Source: Clostridia bacterium (GTDB lineage Bacteria; Bacillota; Clostridia; Oscillospirales; Acutalibacteraceae). Taken from it: a stretch of DNA of 57,916 nt. Position 1 is the stretch's first letter. Every line of letters begins with the position of its first letter. The stretch spans positions 1 to 57,916 of the forward strand of contig JAGASD010000026.1 of assembly GCA_017621885.1 (NCBI GenBank), given 5' to 3'. Positions 1 through 8,660 of the stretch are shown here, in pieces. The position numbers and the translations under genes were made by a program. The notes under the pieces are model-generated. The model saw only the letters and a program-made list of their open reading frames with translations. It was not told the origin of the DNA and made no database searches.

Positions 1-160
1 TCGATACTGACGTATCTTTTCCGTTGACTTATTTTCTAAGTCCGGTTTACTTTCGCAATTATTTGCGCTCAAAAAAATCTCAAGGGTTTTTTCTTTAATC
101 GTTGTTTAATTTTCAAGGTTCGTTCGCCCTCTCGTTCGGTTTCCCTCTCAAGAGTGCCCT
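1..160 (-). other. probable rRNA operon leader (gene beyond left edge)
   Basis: Read on the minus strand, this stretch follows a consensus promoter and contains the block ACCTTGAAAATTAAACAA (about 101-119), which resembles the conserved element seen just upstream of 16S rRNA genes in many Clostridia. No ORF fits it. I infer the untranslated leader of an rRNA operon whose 16S gene begins left of position 1; the rRNA itself is not in the window. Confidence 0.6.
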
Positions 161-163
161 AAG

Positions 164-192
164 ATAATATCACAACTCTTTCCCTTTGTCAA
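164..192 (-). promoter_or_regulatory. consensus promoter P2, probably rRNA operon
   Basis: On the minus strand the -35 is TTGACA (187-192), then a 17-base spacer, then -10 TATTAT (164-169). It points to the left edge of the window. This near-perfect sigma-A promoter is the second of two in tandem, which is typical of rRNA operons. Confidence 0.75.
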
Positions 193-322
193 CACCTTTT
201 TTCGCTTTTTTCACCCTATCTTTCCACCCTCCCGGGTGTTTCGGGTCGCAGCGTACAAAATGCTGATTCGGTTTTATTCTGTTGTGCTTATCTCGTCGGC
301 TTTATTGCGCCAACGAGAATGA

Positions 323-351
323 ATTATACTACACCGATATTAAAAAGTCAA
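323..351 (-). promoter_or_regulatory. consensus promoter P1, probably rRNA operon
   Basis: On the minus strand the -35 is TTGACT (346-351), then exactly 17 bases, then -10 TATAAT (323-328). The -35 lies only nine bases past the folK stop codon, so the fol operon runs directly into this promoter. An imperfect hairpin (CTCGTTGGC / GCCGACGAG, about 295-320) lies at the start of the predicted transcript. Confidence 0.75.
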
Positions 352-360
352 GAAGTTTTT

Positions 361-843
361 TCAACTTTTTTCGACTTTTTTTGCAGTGGTATTTTTACAT
401 ATATTTCTGTAGCTTTCTTCGTATTCAAAACCGAATACCTTCATATCGGGGAACAGCTCACGCAACGGCACGAGAACAAAGTCTCTCTCCCCTATCAACG
501 GATGCGGAAGTCTTAGCTCCTCTGTATCCGACACCGCACCTTCATATAAGAGCAAATCCAAATCAATCACACGCGGTCCGTACTTAAACTCTCTTACTCT
601 TCCCATACCCGCTTCTATTCCGAGACAAATACCCAGAAGTGCCTGCGGCGACTTTTCTGTTTCAACCTCTATTACATTATTATAGAAGCCGTTCTGGTCA
701 GTATATCCCCACGGCTCTGTTTCATAAACGCAGGATTTTCTTATCACGCATACACCGGGCACACGCTCAAGAGCAACAACGGCGTTTTCAATGTTGGAGT
801 ATCTATCCCCAATATTTGTACCTATACCTATTACCGCTTTCAT
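361..843 (-). CDS. folK: 2-amino-4-hydroxy-6-hydroxymethyldihydropteridine pyrophosphokinase
   Basis: This cytosolic enzyme transfers pyrophosphate from ATP to 6-hydroxymethyl-dihydropterin in folate synthesis. The 160-residue protein has the usual HPPK length and motifs: GTNIGDR (8-14), ETEPWG (41-46), GRVREFKYGPRVIDLDLLLY (81-100, with the two metal-binding aspartates) and LPHPL...RDFVL (112-124). It is the last gene of the fol operon and overlaps folB by four bases. Its stop codon lies nine bases before the -35 of a predicted rRNA promoter, and no terminator is visible between them. Confidence 0.96.
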   Translation of the reverse strand: MKAVIGIGTNIGDRYSNIENAVVALERVPGVCVIRKSCVYETEPWGYTDQNGFYNNVIEVETEKSPQALLGICLGIEAGMGRVREFKYGPRVIDLDLLLYEGAVSDTEELRLPHPLIGERDFVLVPLRELFPDMKVFGFEYEESYRNICKNTTAKKVEKS

Positions 844-1226
844 TCGACCGTCTCCGCCATTATCTGCTCGCGTGTTATTGTATCTTCAACCGCAACGTAT
901 TCAAATTCAGCTTTAATCGGTGCTTCGGGTTTTTTAAGAAGAACGGTTACACTTCTTAATTTAGGGTACTCCTGCATAATAGCAACACCAACTTTGTTAG
1001 CGGCTGTTTCAATAAGGTTATAGCTTTTTTCCGTAAACACGGCGGTTGCTGTTTTTATTATCTTTGCATAGCTTACCGTATGGTCAACATTATCACTCAG
1101 CTGAGCTTTTTTTACATCAAGCTCTGCGGTTATATCCAGAATAAAATTCTGGCCGTCAACCTTTTCTTCAGGATTAACACCATGATAAGCAAAAAGCTTT
1201 AATCCTTTAATAATTATCTTCTCCAT
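840..1226 (-). CDS. folB: dihydroneopterin aldolase
   Basis: FolB cleaves 7,8-dihydroneopterin to 6-hydroxymethyl-dihydropterin and glycolaldehyde, supplying FolK. The 128-residue protein shows the family pattern: LFAYHGVNPEEK near residues 11-22, including the conserved glutamate, and a C-terminal LLKKPEAPI with the conserved lysine near 99. The start codon overlaps the folP stop by one base and the end overlaps folK, so translation is probably coupled. Confidence 0.95.
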   Translation of the reverse strand: MEKIIIKGLKLFAYHGVNPEEKVDGQNFILDITAELDVKKAQLSDNVDHTVSYAKIIKTATAVFTEKSYNLIETAANKVGVAIMQEYPKLRSVTVLLKKPEAPIKAEFEYVAVEDTITREQIMAETVE

Positions 1227-2059
1227 TATAATATACCTCTTTTAATTGCTTGTGTAACTTTGATTGCATCAACAGTTTCCTTTACATCGTGAACTCGAAG
1301 CACTGATACGCCGTTCTGCGCAAGAGCCGCTGCAGCAGCCGCGCTCCCAACCACTCTGTTTCGGGGATTCTCTTCACCCGTCAGTATTCCTATTATTCTT
1401 TTTCTCGAAACACCGACAAGCAATCTGTAATCATCAGAGAGGCGGGAACAAGCCGAAAGCAACGCCAGGTCATCCTGACGTTTTTTTCCGAAGCCTATAC
1501 CGCAATCGTAACAAAGCCGCTCTTCCGCTATGGAATAATTTGAAGCCTTTTTTCTCATATCTGCAAAGAACTCAAGAACGTTTGTAACAACACCATTTGA
1601 ATAATCATTGGTTTCGCTTGAGGTCTTACCACCCGTATGCATAAAAATCCACCCGCAACCGTATTCATTTACACATTGCGCCATGCCACTGTCAAAGGCT
1701 CCGCTTTCATCGTTTATTATTTTCACACCGTATTCAAGACAAAGCCGTGCAACGGCAGGTCTGAAGGTATCCACAGAAACAGGAACCGTAGATGTATTCA
1801 ATACAACAGGCAAAAATCTTTTCAGTCGCTCAATTTCTTCCCCTTTTGAAACAACAACATTCCCGGGCGCGGTAGAGCAAGCACCGACATCAATGATATC
1901 GGCGCCCGCGTCACACAATTCTTTCACCCTTAGGGAAACACTTTCAATTGAAAAGCAACACCCTCCGTCAGAAAAAGAATCGGGTGTTATATTAAGTATA
2001 CCCATAACCAAAGGGTTGCCTTTTTTACTTTGTAATAATTCTTTAAAAGAAAACATCAT
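1226..2059 (-). CDS. folP: dihydropteroate synthase
   Basis: FolP joins hydroxymethyl-dihydropterin pyrophosphate to p-aminobenzoate and is the sulfonamide target. The 277-residue TIM barrel has [11 protein letters not shown] (23-33), a VDTF strand, ND near the middle and VSRKRI near residue 217. The loop that normally reads STRPG reads STAPG here (62-66), so the usual arginine is missing. The start overlaps the folE stop by four bases (ATGA) after a strong GGGGG ribosome site; either of the first two ATG codons could be used. Confidence 0.95.
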   Translation of the reverse strand: MMFSFKELLQSKKGNPLVMGILNITPDSFSDGGCCFSIESVSLRVKELCDAGADIIDVGACSTAPGNVVVSKGEEIERLKRFLPVVLNTSTVPVSVDTFRPAVARLCLEYGVKIINDESGAFDSGMAQCVNEYGCGWIFMHTGGKTSSETNDYSNGVVTNVLEFFADMRKKASNYSIAEERLCYDCGIGFGKKRQDDLALLSACSRLSDDYRLLVGVSRKRIIGILTGEENPRNRVVGSAAAAAALAQNGVSVLRVHDVKETVDAIKVTQAIKRGIL

Positions 2060-2619
2060 CTATCCCCCGAAAGAAGCGACATTACCTCTGCACGGGTACG
2101 CGCATCCTTTCTTGCCGTACCCCTCAAGGCAGAGGTTTGTGTTACGGCACCCGCCGCTCTGACACCTCGCATAGTCATACAAAGATGCTCCGCCTGAATA
2201 AGAACAGCCACGCTTTTTGCTTCAAGCTCATCATAGAGAAAATCAGCAATTTGTGTTGTAAGGCGCTCCTGCACCTGCGGTCTTTTGGCATAAACATTGA
2301 CAATTCGTGCAAGCTTGGAAAGACCTATGATTTTTCCGTCAGAAGGGATATAAGCAATATGTGCCTTTCCTACAAACGGAAGCAAATGATGCTCACACAT
2401 TGAGTATAACGGTATGTCTCTTACAATAACCATCTCATCATTACCCTTTTCATTAAAAAGCTTCAAATGAGTGTGAGGGTCTTCGGAAAGACCCGAAAAC
2501 ACCTCTTCATACATATTGGCAACCCTTTTGGGTGTTTCTATCAATCCTTCTCTGTCGGGATCTTCACCGATTGCCTCCAGAATATCCCTTACGGCTTTTT
2601 CAATTTTTGCTTTATCCAT
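2056..2619 (-). CDS. folE: GTP cyclohydrolase I
   Basis: FolE converts GTP to 7,8-dihydroneopterin triphosphate, the first step of pterin and folate synthesis. Zinc and substrate motifs are present: CEHHLLPF, then [20 protein letters not shown], then CMTMRGV. I chose the ATG at 2619, giving 187 residues, because CAGGAG lies seven bases upstream; a longer start at 2640 would add seven residues. It heads the folE-P-B-K block and follows the transglutaminase-like gene at once. Confidence 0.95.
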   Translation of the reverse strand: MDKAKIEKAVRDILEAIGEDPDREGLIETPKRVANMYEEVFSGLSEDPHTHLKLFNEKGNDEMVIVRDIPLYSMCEHHLLPFVGKAHIAYIPSDGKIIGLSKLARIVNVYAKRPQVQERLTTQIADFLYDELEAKSVAVLIQAEHLCMTMRGVRAAGAVTQTSALRGTARKDARTRAEVMSLLSGDR

Positions 2620-2639
2620 AGTACGCTCCTGTATAAACA

Positions 2640-3815
2640 TTAAAAGAAAATAGACATAGTATTCATTTTATCATCGTTGCTGTAATACACCTTTGCATTG
2701 TCAGGATCTGTAATGAGTCCGATTTCATCAAAAACCGCATACACAACACCCGAATCAAATAAACTTGACTTAGCTTGAGCCAGAACAGACGCATCGGAAA
2801 AACGCAACTCAACGCATTTATACTTTTTCTGCATTGATGTATACACCGCATTGTGAACAGATGCTTCAAACTCTTCACCTGCGCCGGTTGTAAAATATGC
2901 ATTTTCATAAACAAAATAATTGTATTTTGTTGCTGTGCACAAAGGAAGCTCCTGGCGGATGTTCCTGTATTTTATAAGAATATCGTTTGTTGTTACGTTA
3001 AAATAGGTGTGTCTTAAAACATCACTGTCACCTTTCGGATCATCCCACGTAAGGTCTGCAAAATAGCCTTCGCCGTCAAGAACAACGTAATTCCACATAT
3101 GACTTACATAATTAACACCGTCATCCGCAGACTCACCGGTTACAATACGGTTATCAATATTAAGTGCGCTCATTATATATTGAAATGCACGCGAATAACC
3201 CTCACAAGCCGCCTTGCCCTCAACAAGACAACCGTACATTGTGTTAGCAAGCGGACTTTCAGTGGGCTCCGCATATTTGCAATGATTAATTATATAATCG
3301 TGAACATACTTTTCTTTTTCGTAAACCGACGTATAAACAGAAGCGCCGTCAATGATAGCCGAGGCAATATCCTTTGCTTCCTTGAGCTTCTGAGTATACT
3401 CTTCTTTACTCAAAATATACTCTGCTTCAAAATATGTTTTAACACCTTCTGTGTAAACCTTACAATTGAGACCGAGATTAAACAAGTCTGGATTATCGTA
3501 GGAAACAGCTTCAAACACCTTAACTAAATCACCGTCACCCATTTCGGGTATTTCTATACGGTCCGGCTGAGTATATATACTTTGCGTGATAACAGAATAA
3601 ACTTTTTTCTCATTTTCGTTCAGCTCATTGTAGCAATATCTGTAATAACCCGTGCCTTCACCGCTGGCAGGTGCCGTGTAATCAAATTCAGACGGCTTAA
3701 AAGAGTTTTCAAACAAGAAATTCAACATAAAGCCTGTTCCGATAATTGCAAACGCCAAAACACCTGCTATCACCGCAACAATACTACCCTTAGATTTCGA
3801 TTTATTCTTACTCAT
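2640..3815 (-). CDS. membrane-anchored transglutaminase-like protein
   Basis: The 391-residue protein has a basic N-terminus, one membrane segment (about 11-35) and an extracellular domain. The transglutaminase-like triad is visible: Cys204 in [10 protein letters not shown], His239 in VSHMWNYVV and Asp254 in [10 protein letters not shown]. Proteins of this fold act as cysteine proteases or crosslinking enzymes; the substrate is unknown. It overlaps the LCP-like gene by eight bases and lies directly before folE, so it is probably co-transcribed with the folate genes, although no functional link is evident. Confidence 0.85.
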   Translation of the reverse strand: MSKNKSKSKGSIVAVIAGVLAFAIIGTGFMLNFLFENSFKPSEFDYTAPASGEGTGYYRYCYNELNENEKKVYSVITQSIYTQPDRIEIPEMGDGDLVKVFEAVSYDNPDLFNLGLNCKVYTEGVKTYFEAEYILSKEEYTQKLKEAKDIASAIIDGASVYTSVYEKEKYVHDYIINHCKYAEPTESPLANTMYGCLVEGKAACEGYSRAFQYIMSALNIDNRIVTGESADDGVNYVSHMWNYVVLDGEGYFADLTWDDPKGDSDVLRHTYFNVTTNDILIKYRNIRQELPLCTATKYNYFVYENAYFTTGAGEEFEASVHNAVYTSMQKKYKCVELRFSDASVLAQAKSSLFDSGVVYAVFDEIGLITDPDNAKVYYSNDDKMNTMSIFF

Positions 3816-4707
3816 CTGAACTCTCCTCTATTGTTTCGTTTTTAATATTATCTGAAACAAAAACCTTCAATTTTTCTTTTGAATTCTTAGGTAAAAGATA
3901 TTCAAGCTCATCCTTCGCGTCCATAAAATCCACGATAGTAATATCTGTATTACAATAATCAACAATTATTGAAAATGTATTATCTGCAGAATTGAACTTA
4001 TCCGCATTATAAAATGCGTTGAATGCGGCAACCGCTATTTCAGCGTTCGCTTTCGATTTTTCATAGCCTTTTTTAGTTTCGCAGATATATTTCATATACT
4101 TATAGGTTTTATCGGGAGTAAGAACATTCTCACCCTTATTTAGTTCAAGAAACATATCCGCCGTATCATAGGCTACATTTTCAGAAATTTTTATGGTTAT
4201 ATCACCCATTGTTCTGAAAAACGATTTATAACCCGATTCAGTAAAAACTGCATAGCGGTCGATTTCTATACCATAGTATTTATTAAGGAATGTCACAACA
4301 GACTTTACACCGTTTGTAACAAGCAATTTATCACAACTGAAACCGGTTGCAGAATCTGCCAACGCACCGTCAATCGGAACAACTCTTATAGTTTTTTCAG
4401 CAAGGTCAACACTTATAATATTTAAAAATCGGGAAGCCTTTCCATCATCCGAGGTAACGGCAACGAGAAAATAATATTCACCCTCATACGAAACAGACTC
4501 TACCTCCGTTGTTTCAGGTGCCGAAGTTGTGCTCACATCACCCTGAACAAAAATATTATTAAAATCATAGTTCAAGGAACGCCACAACAAAAGCGTTGAA
4601 ACAGACCCTAAAGCAATTACAAAGCAAAGAAATATGCAAACAAGCACAATATTTCTTTTTTTGGGGTCTTTGTTTTTCTGCCTCAAATCCAGACCGTATT
4701 TAGCCAC
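3808..4707 (-). CDS. LytR-CpsA-Psr-like membrane protein (divergent)
   Basis: This is a roughly 300-residue single-pass membrane protein (membrane segment about 23-43) with a large extracellular part. FLNIISVDLAEKTIRVVPI and the later DITIKISENVAYD resemble LCP proteins, which attach anionic polymers to peptidoglycan. The hallmark arginines are not clearly conserved, so the activity is doubtful. The likely start is the GTG at 4707, six bases after GAGGTG; another GTG at 4716 overlaps that ribosome site. It is the first gene of the operon that ends with folK. Confidence 0.6.
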   Translation of the reverse strand: MAKYGLDLRQKNKDPKKRNIVLVCIFLCFVIALGSVSTLLLWRSLNYDFNNIFVQGDVSTTSAPETTEVESVSYEGEYYFLVAVTSDDGKASRFLNIISVDLAEKTIRVVPIDGALADSATGFSCDKLLVTNGVKSVVTFLNKYYGIEIDRYAVFTESGYKSFFRTMGDITIKISENVAYDTADMFLELNKGENVLTPDKTYKYMKYICETKKGYEKSKANAEIAVAAFNAFYNADKFNSADNTFSIIVDYCNTDITIVDFMDAKDELEYLLPKNSKEKLKVFVSDNIKNETIEESSDE

Positions 4708-4761
4708 CTTTTGCACCTCGTTTTATATATAGATAATCAAAAATTTTGCACATATAGAATA

Positions 4762-4790
4762 AGTATAATAAAAAACAGCAAAAAATACAA
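4762..4790 (-). promoter_or_regulatory. promoter of the LCP-transglutaminase-fol operon
   Basis: On the minus strand TTGTAT (4785-4790), 17 bases and TATACT (4762-4767) lie about 55 bases before the first gene. No other promoter is obvious before folE. Confidence 0.6.
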
Positions 4791-4818
4791 GACTGATATA
4801 GAAAGTTTACAAAATTTA

Positions 4819-4853
4819 AAACAGCCTCAACCCACACAAGGTTAAGACTGTTT
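4819..4853 (-). terminator. terminator after the rhomboid gene
   Basis: A 13-base stem (AACAGTCTTAACC with AACAGCCTCAACC as partner, two G-U pairs) with a seven-base loop is followed on the minus strand by TTTTAAATTTT. It closes the long minus-strand gene run that ends with the rhomboid gene. Confidence 0.65.
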
Positions 4854-4909
4854 GCACATCATTATAAAAAGAATAATTCAATCTGAGACACGTAACACTT
4901 TTTAACAAA

Positions 4910-5509
4910 TCAAGCAGAAAACAAATACACAAAAAGAATTCCTATTAACAATCCGCCTGCGAATCCCGACACATGCTCCCAAAAGGTTGCTTTACCCATA
5001 AACATTCCGCCTACGGTGTAAACAGCTAAAACCGCCAACGCCAATACAGACACCGGAGAAAAGAAAACTGTTCCGTTTTTTATTGCAAGCACTACAAAAA
5101 CAGCTATAAGACCGTAAATACCCGTTGAAGCACCTTCACCTTCGTGAAGCTTATAAACGAAAGTCATATAAAGCCCTGAAACAAATGCAGAAAAAACATA
5201 ACATACAAGGGTTTTCAATGTACCGAGCTGCGATTCAACAGCATATCCAACAACAAGTGTTGCGGTTATGTTGGAAACAATATGAAGTGTCCCCACGTGA
5301 AGCAAAGCTGAAGAAACAAGCCGCCACACCTGACTTTTTTTTATTTTCTTTTCAGAAAGATGCAAAGCGTGATTTATATACCCCTTATTGTGTCCCGTCA
5401 CTAACTTTTCTTTCAAAGTAACCGTTTCTGTTTTGGGTATTATCAGAAAATTATCAAGTATGTAAATTATAAAAATGATTACACAAAAGGTTATTGTAAA
5501 GATTGGCAT
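4910..5509 (-). CDS. rhomboid family intramembrane serine protease
   Basis: The 199-residue polytopic protein has rhomboid hallmarks: WRLVSSALLHVGTLHIVSN (62-80, with the HxxxxHxxxN pattern), the nucleophile Ser128 in GASTGIYGL and the catalytic His179 in EHVSGFAGG. These proteases cut membrane proteins within or near their transmembrane segments. It lies 52 bases after the ABC permease gene with no terminator between them, so it may be the last gene of the long operon that starts at the A3 gene. Single-pass surface proteins of that operon would be candidate substrates (inference). Confidence 0.88.
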   Translation of the reverse strand: MPIFTITFCVIIFIIYILDNFLIIPKTETVTLKEKLVTGHNKGYINHALHLSEKKIKKSQVWRLVSSALLHVGTLHIVSNITATLVVGYAVESQLGTLKTLVCYVFSAFVSGLYMTFVYKLHEGEGASTGIYGLIAVFVVLAIKNGTVFFSPVSVLALAVLAVYTVGGMFMGKATFWEHVSGFAGGLLIGILFVYLFSA

Positions 5510-5561
5510 ATCCTTCCCATCCCTTCTTCCGCAAATTTTAAAAATCCCTACATGTTAAAAA

Positions 5562-7052
5562 TCAGTAAAAATAATTCTTTAACGTTTTGATTACATCAAG
5601 CTTTTTCATTTTACGGTTGATCATAATAATAGTTATAACAACACTTAAAGTAAACAGCAACAAAGAAACAAAGGTAATAACAGCCGCATTTTCAAAGCCA
5701 CCGAAATTCACGGCACTGTCATTACTGTAAATATCCATAAAAAATACTACAGAATACAAAATGCTTGCCAGACTTACCGCAACACCGGACAAGCTGCATA
5801 TAACGCCCTCCGCTCTGACTGCTTTAAGAACAGATTTTATTGAAGTCCCCGAAGATACCATAACTGCATATTCACTGATATTGGAGTTTATATTCGTAAA
5901 AACCGCAATGAACGTGCTTACGATACATATCACACAAAGGCACACAGCAACTAAAGCAAAGTAATATTGAAACGAAAAAGTAAAGGAAAGCAAATCTTTG
6001 CTGTATAAGAGTATTTCTTGATCATTATAATTCCTTACAACATTAAAAAACAAAAAAGTAAATCCTGCAGCCGCGGTATAAAAAACCGTCATTGTTATAA
6101 TCTTAAAATACTTGCCGAAGTTGTTTTGAAAATTTCTTATTGCAATGTAATACTCAATACCTTTTTTCTGATAAGCTTTCGCTTTCGCTGTAAAAGTACA
6201 AATACCTATATCTGTCCCTGCAGTTTCTCTTATCTGAGTTGCGGTGTTTTTTACCGATAATTTTTTACATGCCTTTCCGGAACAAATGCAAACTGACAAG
6301 AACACAAAGCCTGTTACAACAAGCAATGCTGCAAAGGAAAAACCGAAATCAACAAACAAAGCTATATCGTTATAATTCGTATTCAGATTTTCGAACAGAA
6401 GCTCCGCCGGCTTTTCTGCGCCGTATATTCCGACAAAACCTAAAACCGAACCAACGGGGATTGCAGCGAAACAATAATACAGGCTTTCATAAAAAGCACA
6501 TTTTTTAATTTGCTTATCAGTAGCTCCTGACGCAAGAAGAACGGAAAAGAACCCTGCCCTTTCCCTTTTACAAGCAGAAAAAACAATTGAAAGCGCTGCA
6601 CGCGATATAAACAACACAACAAGCATCAAAAACGCTACTGTAAACGGCAGATTTTCAACCAATGCAACCGGTGCGAAAATCGACTCGGAGTTTTCAGCTG
6701 CAGGCGCAGGTGCCGCATCCTCATAGCTTGACGGAACGGAGTTTTCAGCTGCAGGCGCAGGTGCCGCATCCTCATAGCTTGACGGAACGGAATATTCGCT
6801 GAAAAACACGGTAAATTCAGCTATATATTCACCAATTTCAGCCATATTAGAAAAGCCGTTTTCAACAACTGTTTCCATACAATCCCCTGTCAGAGCCTCA
6901 GCCTCTGAAAGATAAAACTCAAAATAATTAACACTTACAGAAAGTGTTACAAGCAATACTGCAACCACCACGGAAATAACCGCAACAACAAAAGCGGTTT
7001 CGGTTTTGTTAAACAAAAGCCTTTTTCGGGCAATATCCTTCAATGCTTTCAT
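5562..7052 (-). CDS. FtsX-like ABC transporter permease
   Basis: This 496-residue permease has one N-terminal membrane segment (about 17-42), a short extracellular part, and then about seven further segments. Two FtsX-type modules are visible, one near 140-265 and one near 365-490. The extracellular linker (about 88-121) contains an exact 17-residue tandem repeat, NSVPSSYEDAAPAPAAE. The start overlaps the stop of the ATPase gene by four bases, so the two form a MacB-type exporter. The substrate is unknown. The nearby two-component genes suggest a stress-response or export role. Confidence 0.88.
   Translation of the reverse strand: MKALKDIARKRLLFNKTETAFVVAVISVVVAVLLVTLSVSVNYFEFYLSEAEALTGDCMETVVENGFSNMAEIGEYIAEFTVFFSEYSVPSSYEDAAPAPAAENSVPSSYEDAAPAPAAENSESIFAPVALVENLPFTVAFLMLVVLFISRAALSIVFSACKRERAGFFSVLLASGATDKQIKKCAFYESLYYCFAAIPVGSVLGFVGIYGAEKPAELLFENLNTNYNDIALFVDFGFSFAALLVVTGFVFLSVCICSGKACKKLSVKNTATQIRETAGTDIGICTFTAKAKAYQKKGIEYYIAIRNFQNNFGKYFKIITMTVFYTAAAGFTFLFFNVVRNYNDQEILLYSKDLLSFTFSFQYYFALVAVCLCVICIVSTFIAVFTNINSNISEYAVMVSSGTSIKSVLKAVRAEGVICSLSGVAVSLASILYSVVFFMDIYSNDSAVNFGGFENAAVITFVSLLLFTLSVVITIIMINRKMKKLDVIKTLKNYFY
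6686..6787 (-). repeat. perfect 51-base tandem duplication inside the permease gene
   Basis: Two identical 51-base units, 6686-6736 and 6737-6787, encode a 17-residue Pro/Ala-rich repeat in the extracellular linker. The identity at every base, including silent positions, indicates a recent duplication. Confidence 0.95.
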
Positions 7053-7777
7053 TTTTTTGAATCTCCGTTCTGCAAAACATCAGAAATAATTCTTCCGTCT
7101 TCTATTCTTAAAACGCGATCCGCTTTTTCAGCAATTTTCTCATCGTGAGTTATTACAACAAGCGTTGTATTATATTCGCGGCAAAGCTCGGTAAGTAAAT
7201 CGATTACTTCTTTGCTGTTTTTTGAATCAAGATTACCCGTAGGTTCGTCTGCAAGAACAATCGGAGGCTTACCCATAATTGCTCTGCCTATAGCAACCCT
7301 TTGCTGTTGGCCTCCCGACAACTGATTCGGAAAGCTATAGCCCTTATCAGACAGACCTAATCGTTTCAGCAGTTTTCCAACCTCTTTAAAATCAGGCTTT
7401 TCACCGGACACGATTTCTGTGAAGGCAATATTCTCCTCCACGTTAAGAACGGGAATCAAGTTAAAAAACTGATACACCATACCTATATTCTTACACCTGA
7501 ACACAGACAAATCCGTATCCTTCATCGAGTAAATATCTTCACCGCATACAAAAACCTTACCGGATGTAGGCTTTTCAATTCCGCACATCATATGCATCAA
7601 CGTTGATTTACCCGACCCGCTGGTGCCCACAATTGCAACAAATTCACCTTTGCTTATTGTTAAAGAAACGTTATTCACCGCAATTGTATTTAAATTTCCT
7701 ATTCCGTATTTTTTGGTAACGTTATCGAGACGGACAACTCCGCCGCTTAAGGTTTCAACAGAGTTATTGTTTTTCAT
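7049..7777 (-). CDS. ABC transporter ATP-binding protein (MacB/LolD type)
   Basis: The ATPase powers the adjoining FtsX-like permease. It carries Walker [12 protein letters not shown], signature [15 protein letters not shown], Walker [13 protein letters not shown] and a switch histidine in VITHDE. I place the start at the ATG at 7777, giving 242 residues. It is preceded by AAAGG and begins with [11 protein letters not shown] start 75 bases upstream would run into the hydrolase gene and has no family support. The four-base overlap with the permease gene indicates coupled translation. Confidence 0.93.
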   Translation of the reverse strand: MKNNNSVETLSGGVVRLDNVTKKYGIGNLNTIAVNNVSLTISKGEFVAIVGTSGSGKSTLMHMMCGIEKPTSGKVFVCGEDIYSMKDTDLSVFRCKNIGMVYQFFNLIPVLNVEENIAFTEIVSGEKPDFKEVGKLLKRLGLSDKGYSFPNQLSGGQQQRVAIGRAIMGKPPIVLADEPTGNLDSKNSKEVIDLLTELCREYNTTLVVITHDEKIAEKADRVLRIEDGRIISDVLQNGDSKK

Positions 7778-7790
7778 ACTTTTAAGCCTT

Positions 7791-8636
7791 TCATCTTTCC
7801 TTGGCGAACAGCCACTCATCCCAATCGCTGTTTTTAAAGAAATCACCTGCAATTGTGTGACCGCCGTTTTCGTATACCTTTAATTTTACATCTCCATTAT
7901 TCTTTTTAAGCTTTTCTGACAAAAGATTATTGCTGACCACCATTAGTTCACAGTCATCCTTTGCCCAAGATAAACAGAAAGGTGTTTTTGAGAGTGCTTC
8001 ATAATCATCATCTGTCAGAATGCGGACATACGGATTTTCTTGTATTTCATCAGGAGGAGCAAATTTCTCATTATATGTGTAGGACATTGATATAACAGCC
8101 GCCGCATATCTTTCGGGGTTTCTTAGCACCTCATAAACACAGGCATAACCGCCGTGAGATGTTCCGGTAAGATATATTCTGTCAAAGTCAACATTGTTGT
8201 ATGTCTGTTTAATAAATCGGACGATTCCGTCAAGTGCTCTGCTGTATGCTTCTCTGTTATACTCACAGCTTACATCCAGATGAACGGCAATCTGATGACA
8301 CTTACGCTTGTTGAGTTTTTTTATAAGCTTAGAAAACTCAACTAACTGCACGTCATTTTTCCCGGCACGGTTCAGACCGTTTCCGTGATGATAAATTACA
8401 ACAGGATATTCCCCTTTTTCCTTAATCGGCTTATATCTGAAAAAATAACCCTCTCCCGTATTTTTATCGCAGTAAAAATATTTCTTGTACGCAGGATAAA
8501 GCAAGGCAAAACCTTGCTTTATTACTCCTGTTTTTTCCGCTTTTGCGGTCAGTCTCTTTTTATATTCTTTTATTGCTCCGCCCCGTTTGTTTAAAGCATC
8601 CATAACAAGGAAATAGAATCTATAGAACAATGGCAC
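7791..8636 (-). CDS. alpha/beta hydrolase (esterase-like)
   Basis: The 281-residue protein has an alpha/beta-hydrolase core: HHGNGLNR near 83-90 (oxyanion region), nucleophile Ser160 in GTSHGG, an acidic residue at Asp227/228 in SWAKDD and His260 in NGGHTIAGDF. It begins with a GTG codon at 8636, five bases after GAAGGTG. There is no clear signal peptide, only a short hydrophobic start. It sits between the histidine kinase and the exporter genes in one operon. Its substrate cannot be told from the sequence. Confidence 0.85.
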   Translation of the reverse strand: MPLFYRFYFLVMDALNKRGGAIKEYKKRLTAKAEKTGVIKQGFALLYPAYKKYFYCDKNTGEGYFFRYKPIKEKGEYPVVIYHHGNGLNRAGKNDVQLVEFSKLIKKLNKRKCHQIAVHLDVSCEYNREAYSRALDGIVRFIKQTYNNVDFDRIYLTGTSHGGYACVYEVLRNPERYAAAVISMSYTYNEKFAPPDEIQENPYVRILTDDDYEALSKTPFCLSWAKDDCELMVVSNNLLSEKLKKNNGDVKLKVYENGGHTIAGDFFKNSDWDEWLFAKER

Positions 8637-8660
8637 AAAAACACCTTCATAACAATTATT

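Noticed and set aside
282-587. Plus-strand open frame at the left edge
   Set aside because: It overlaps the tandem promoters and folK in antisense and shows no family features or ribosome site.
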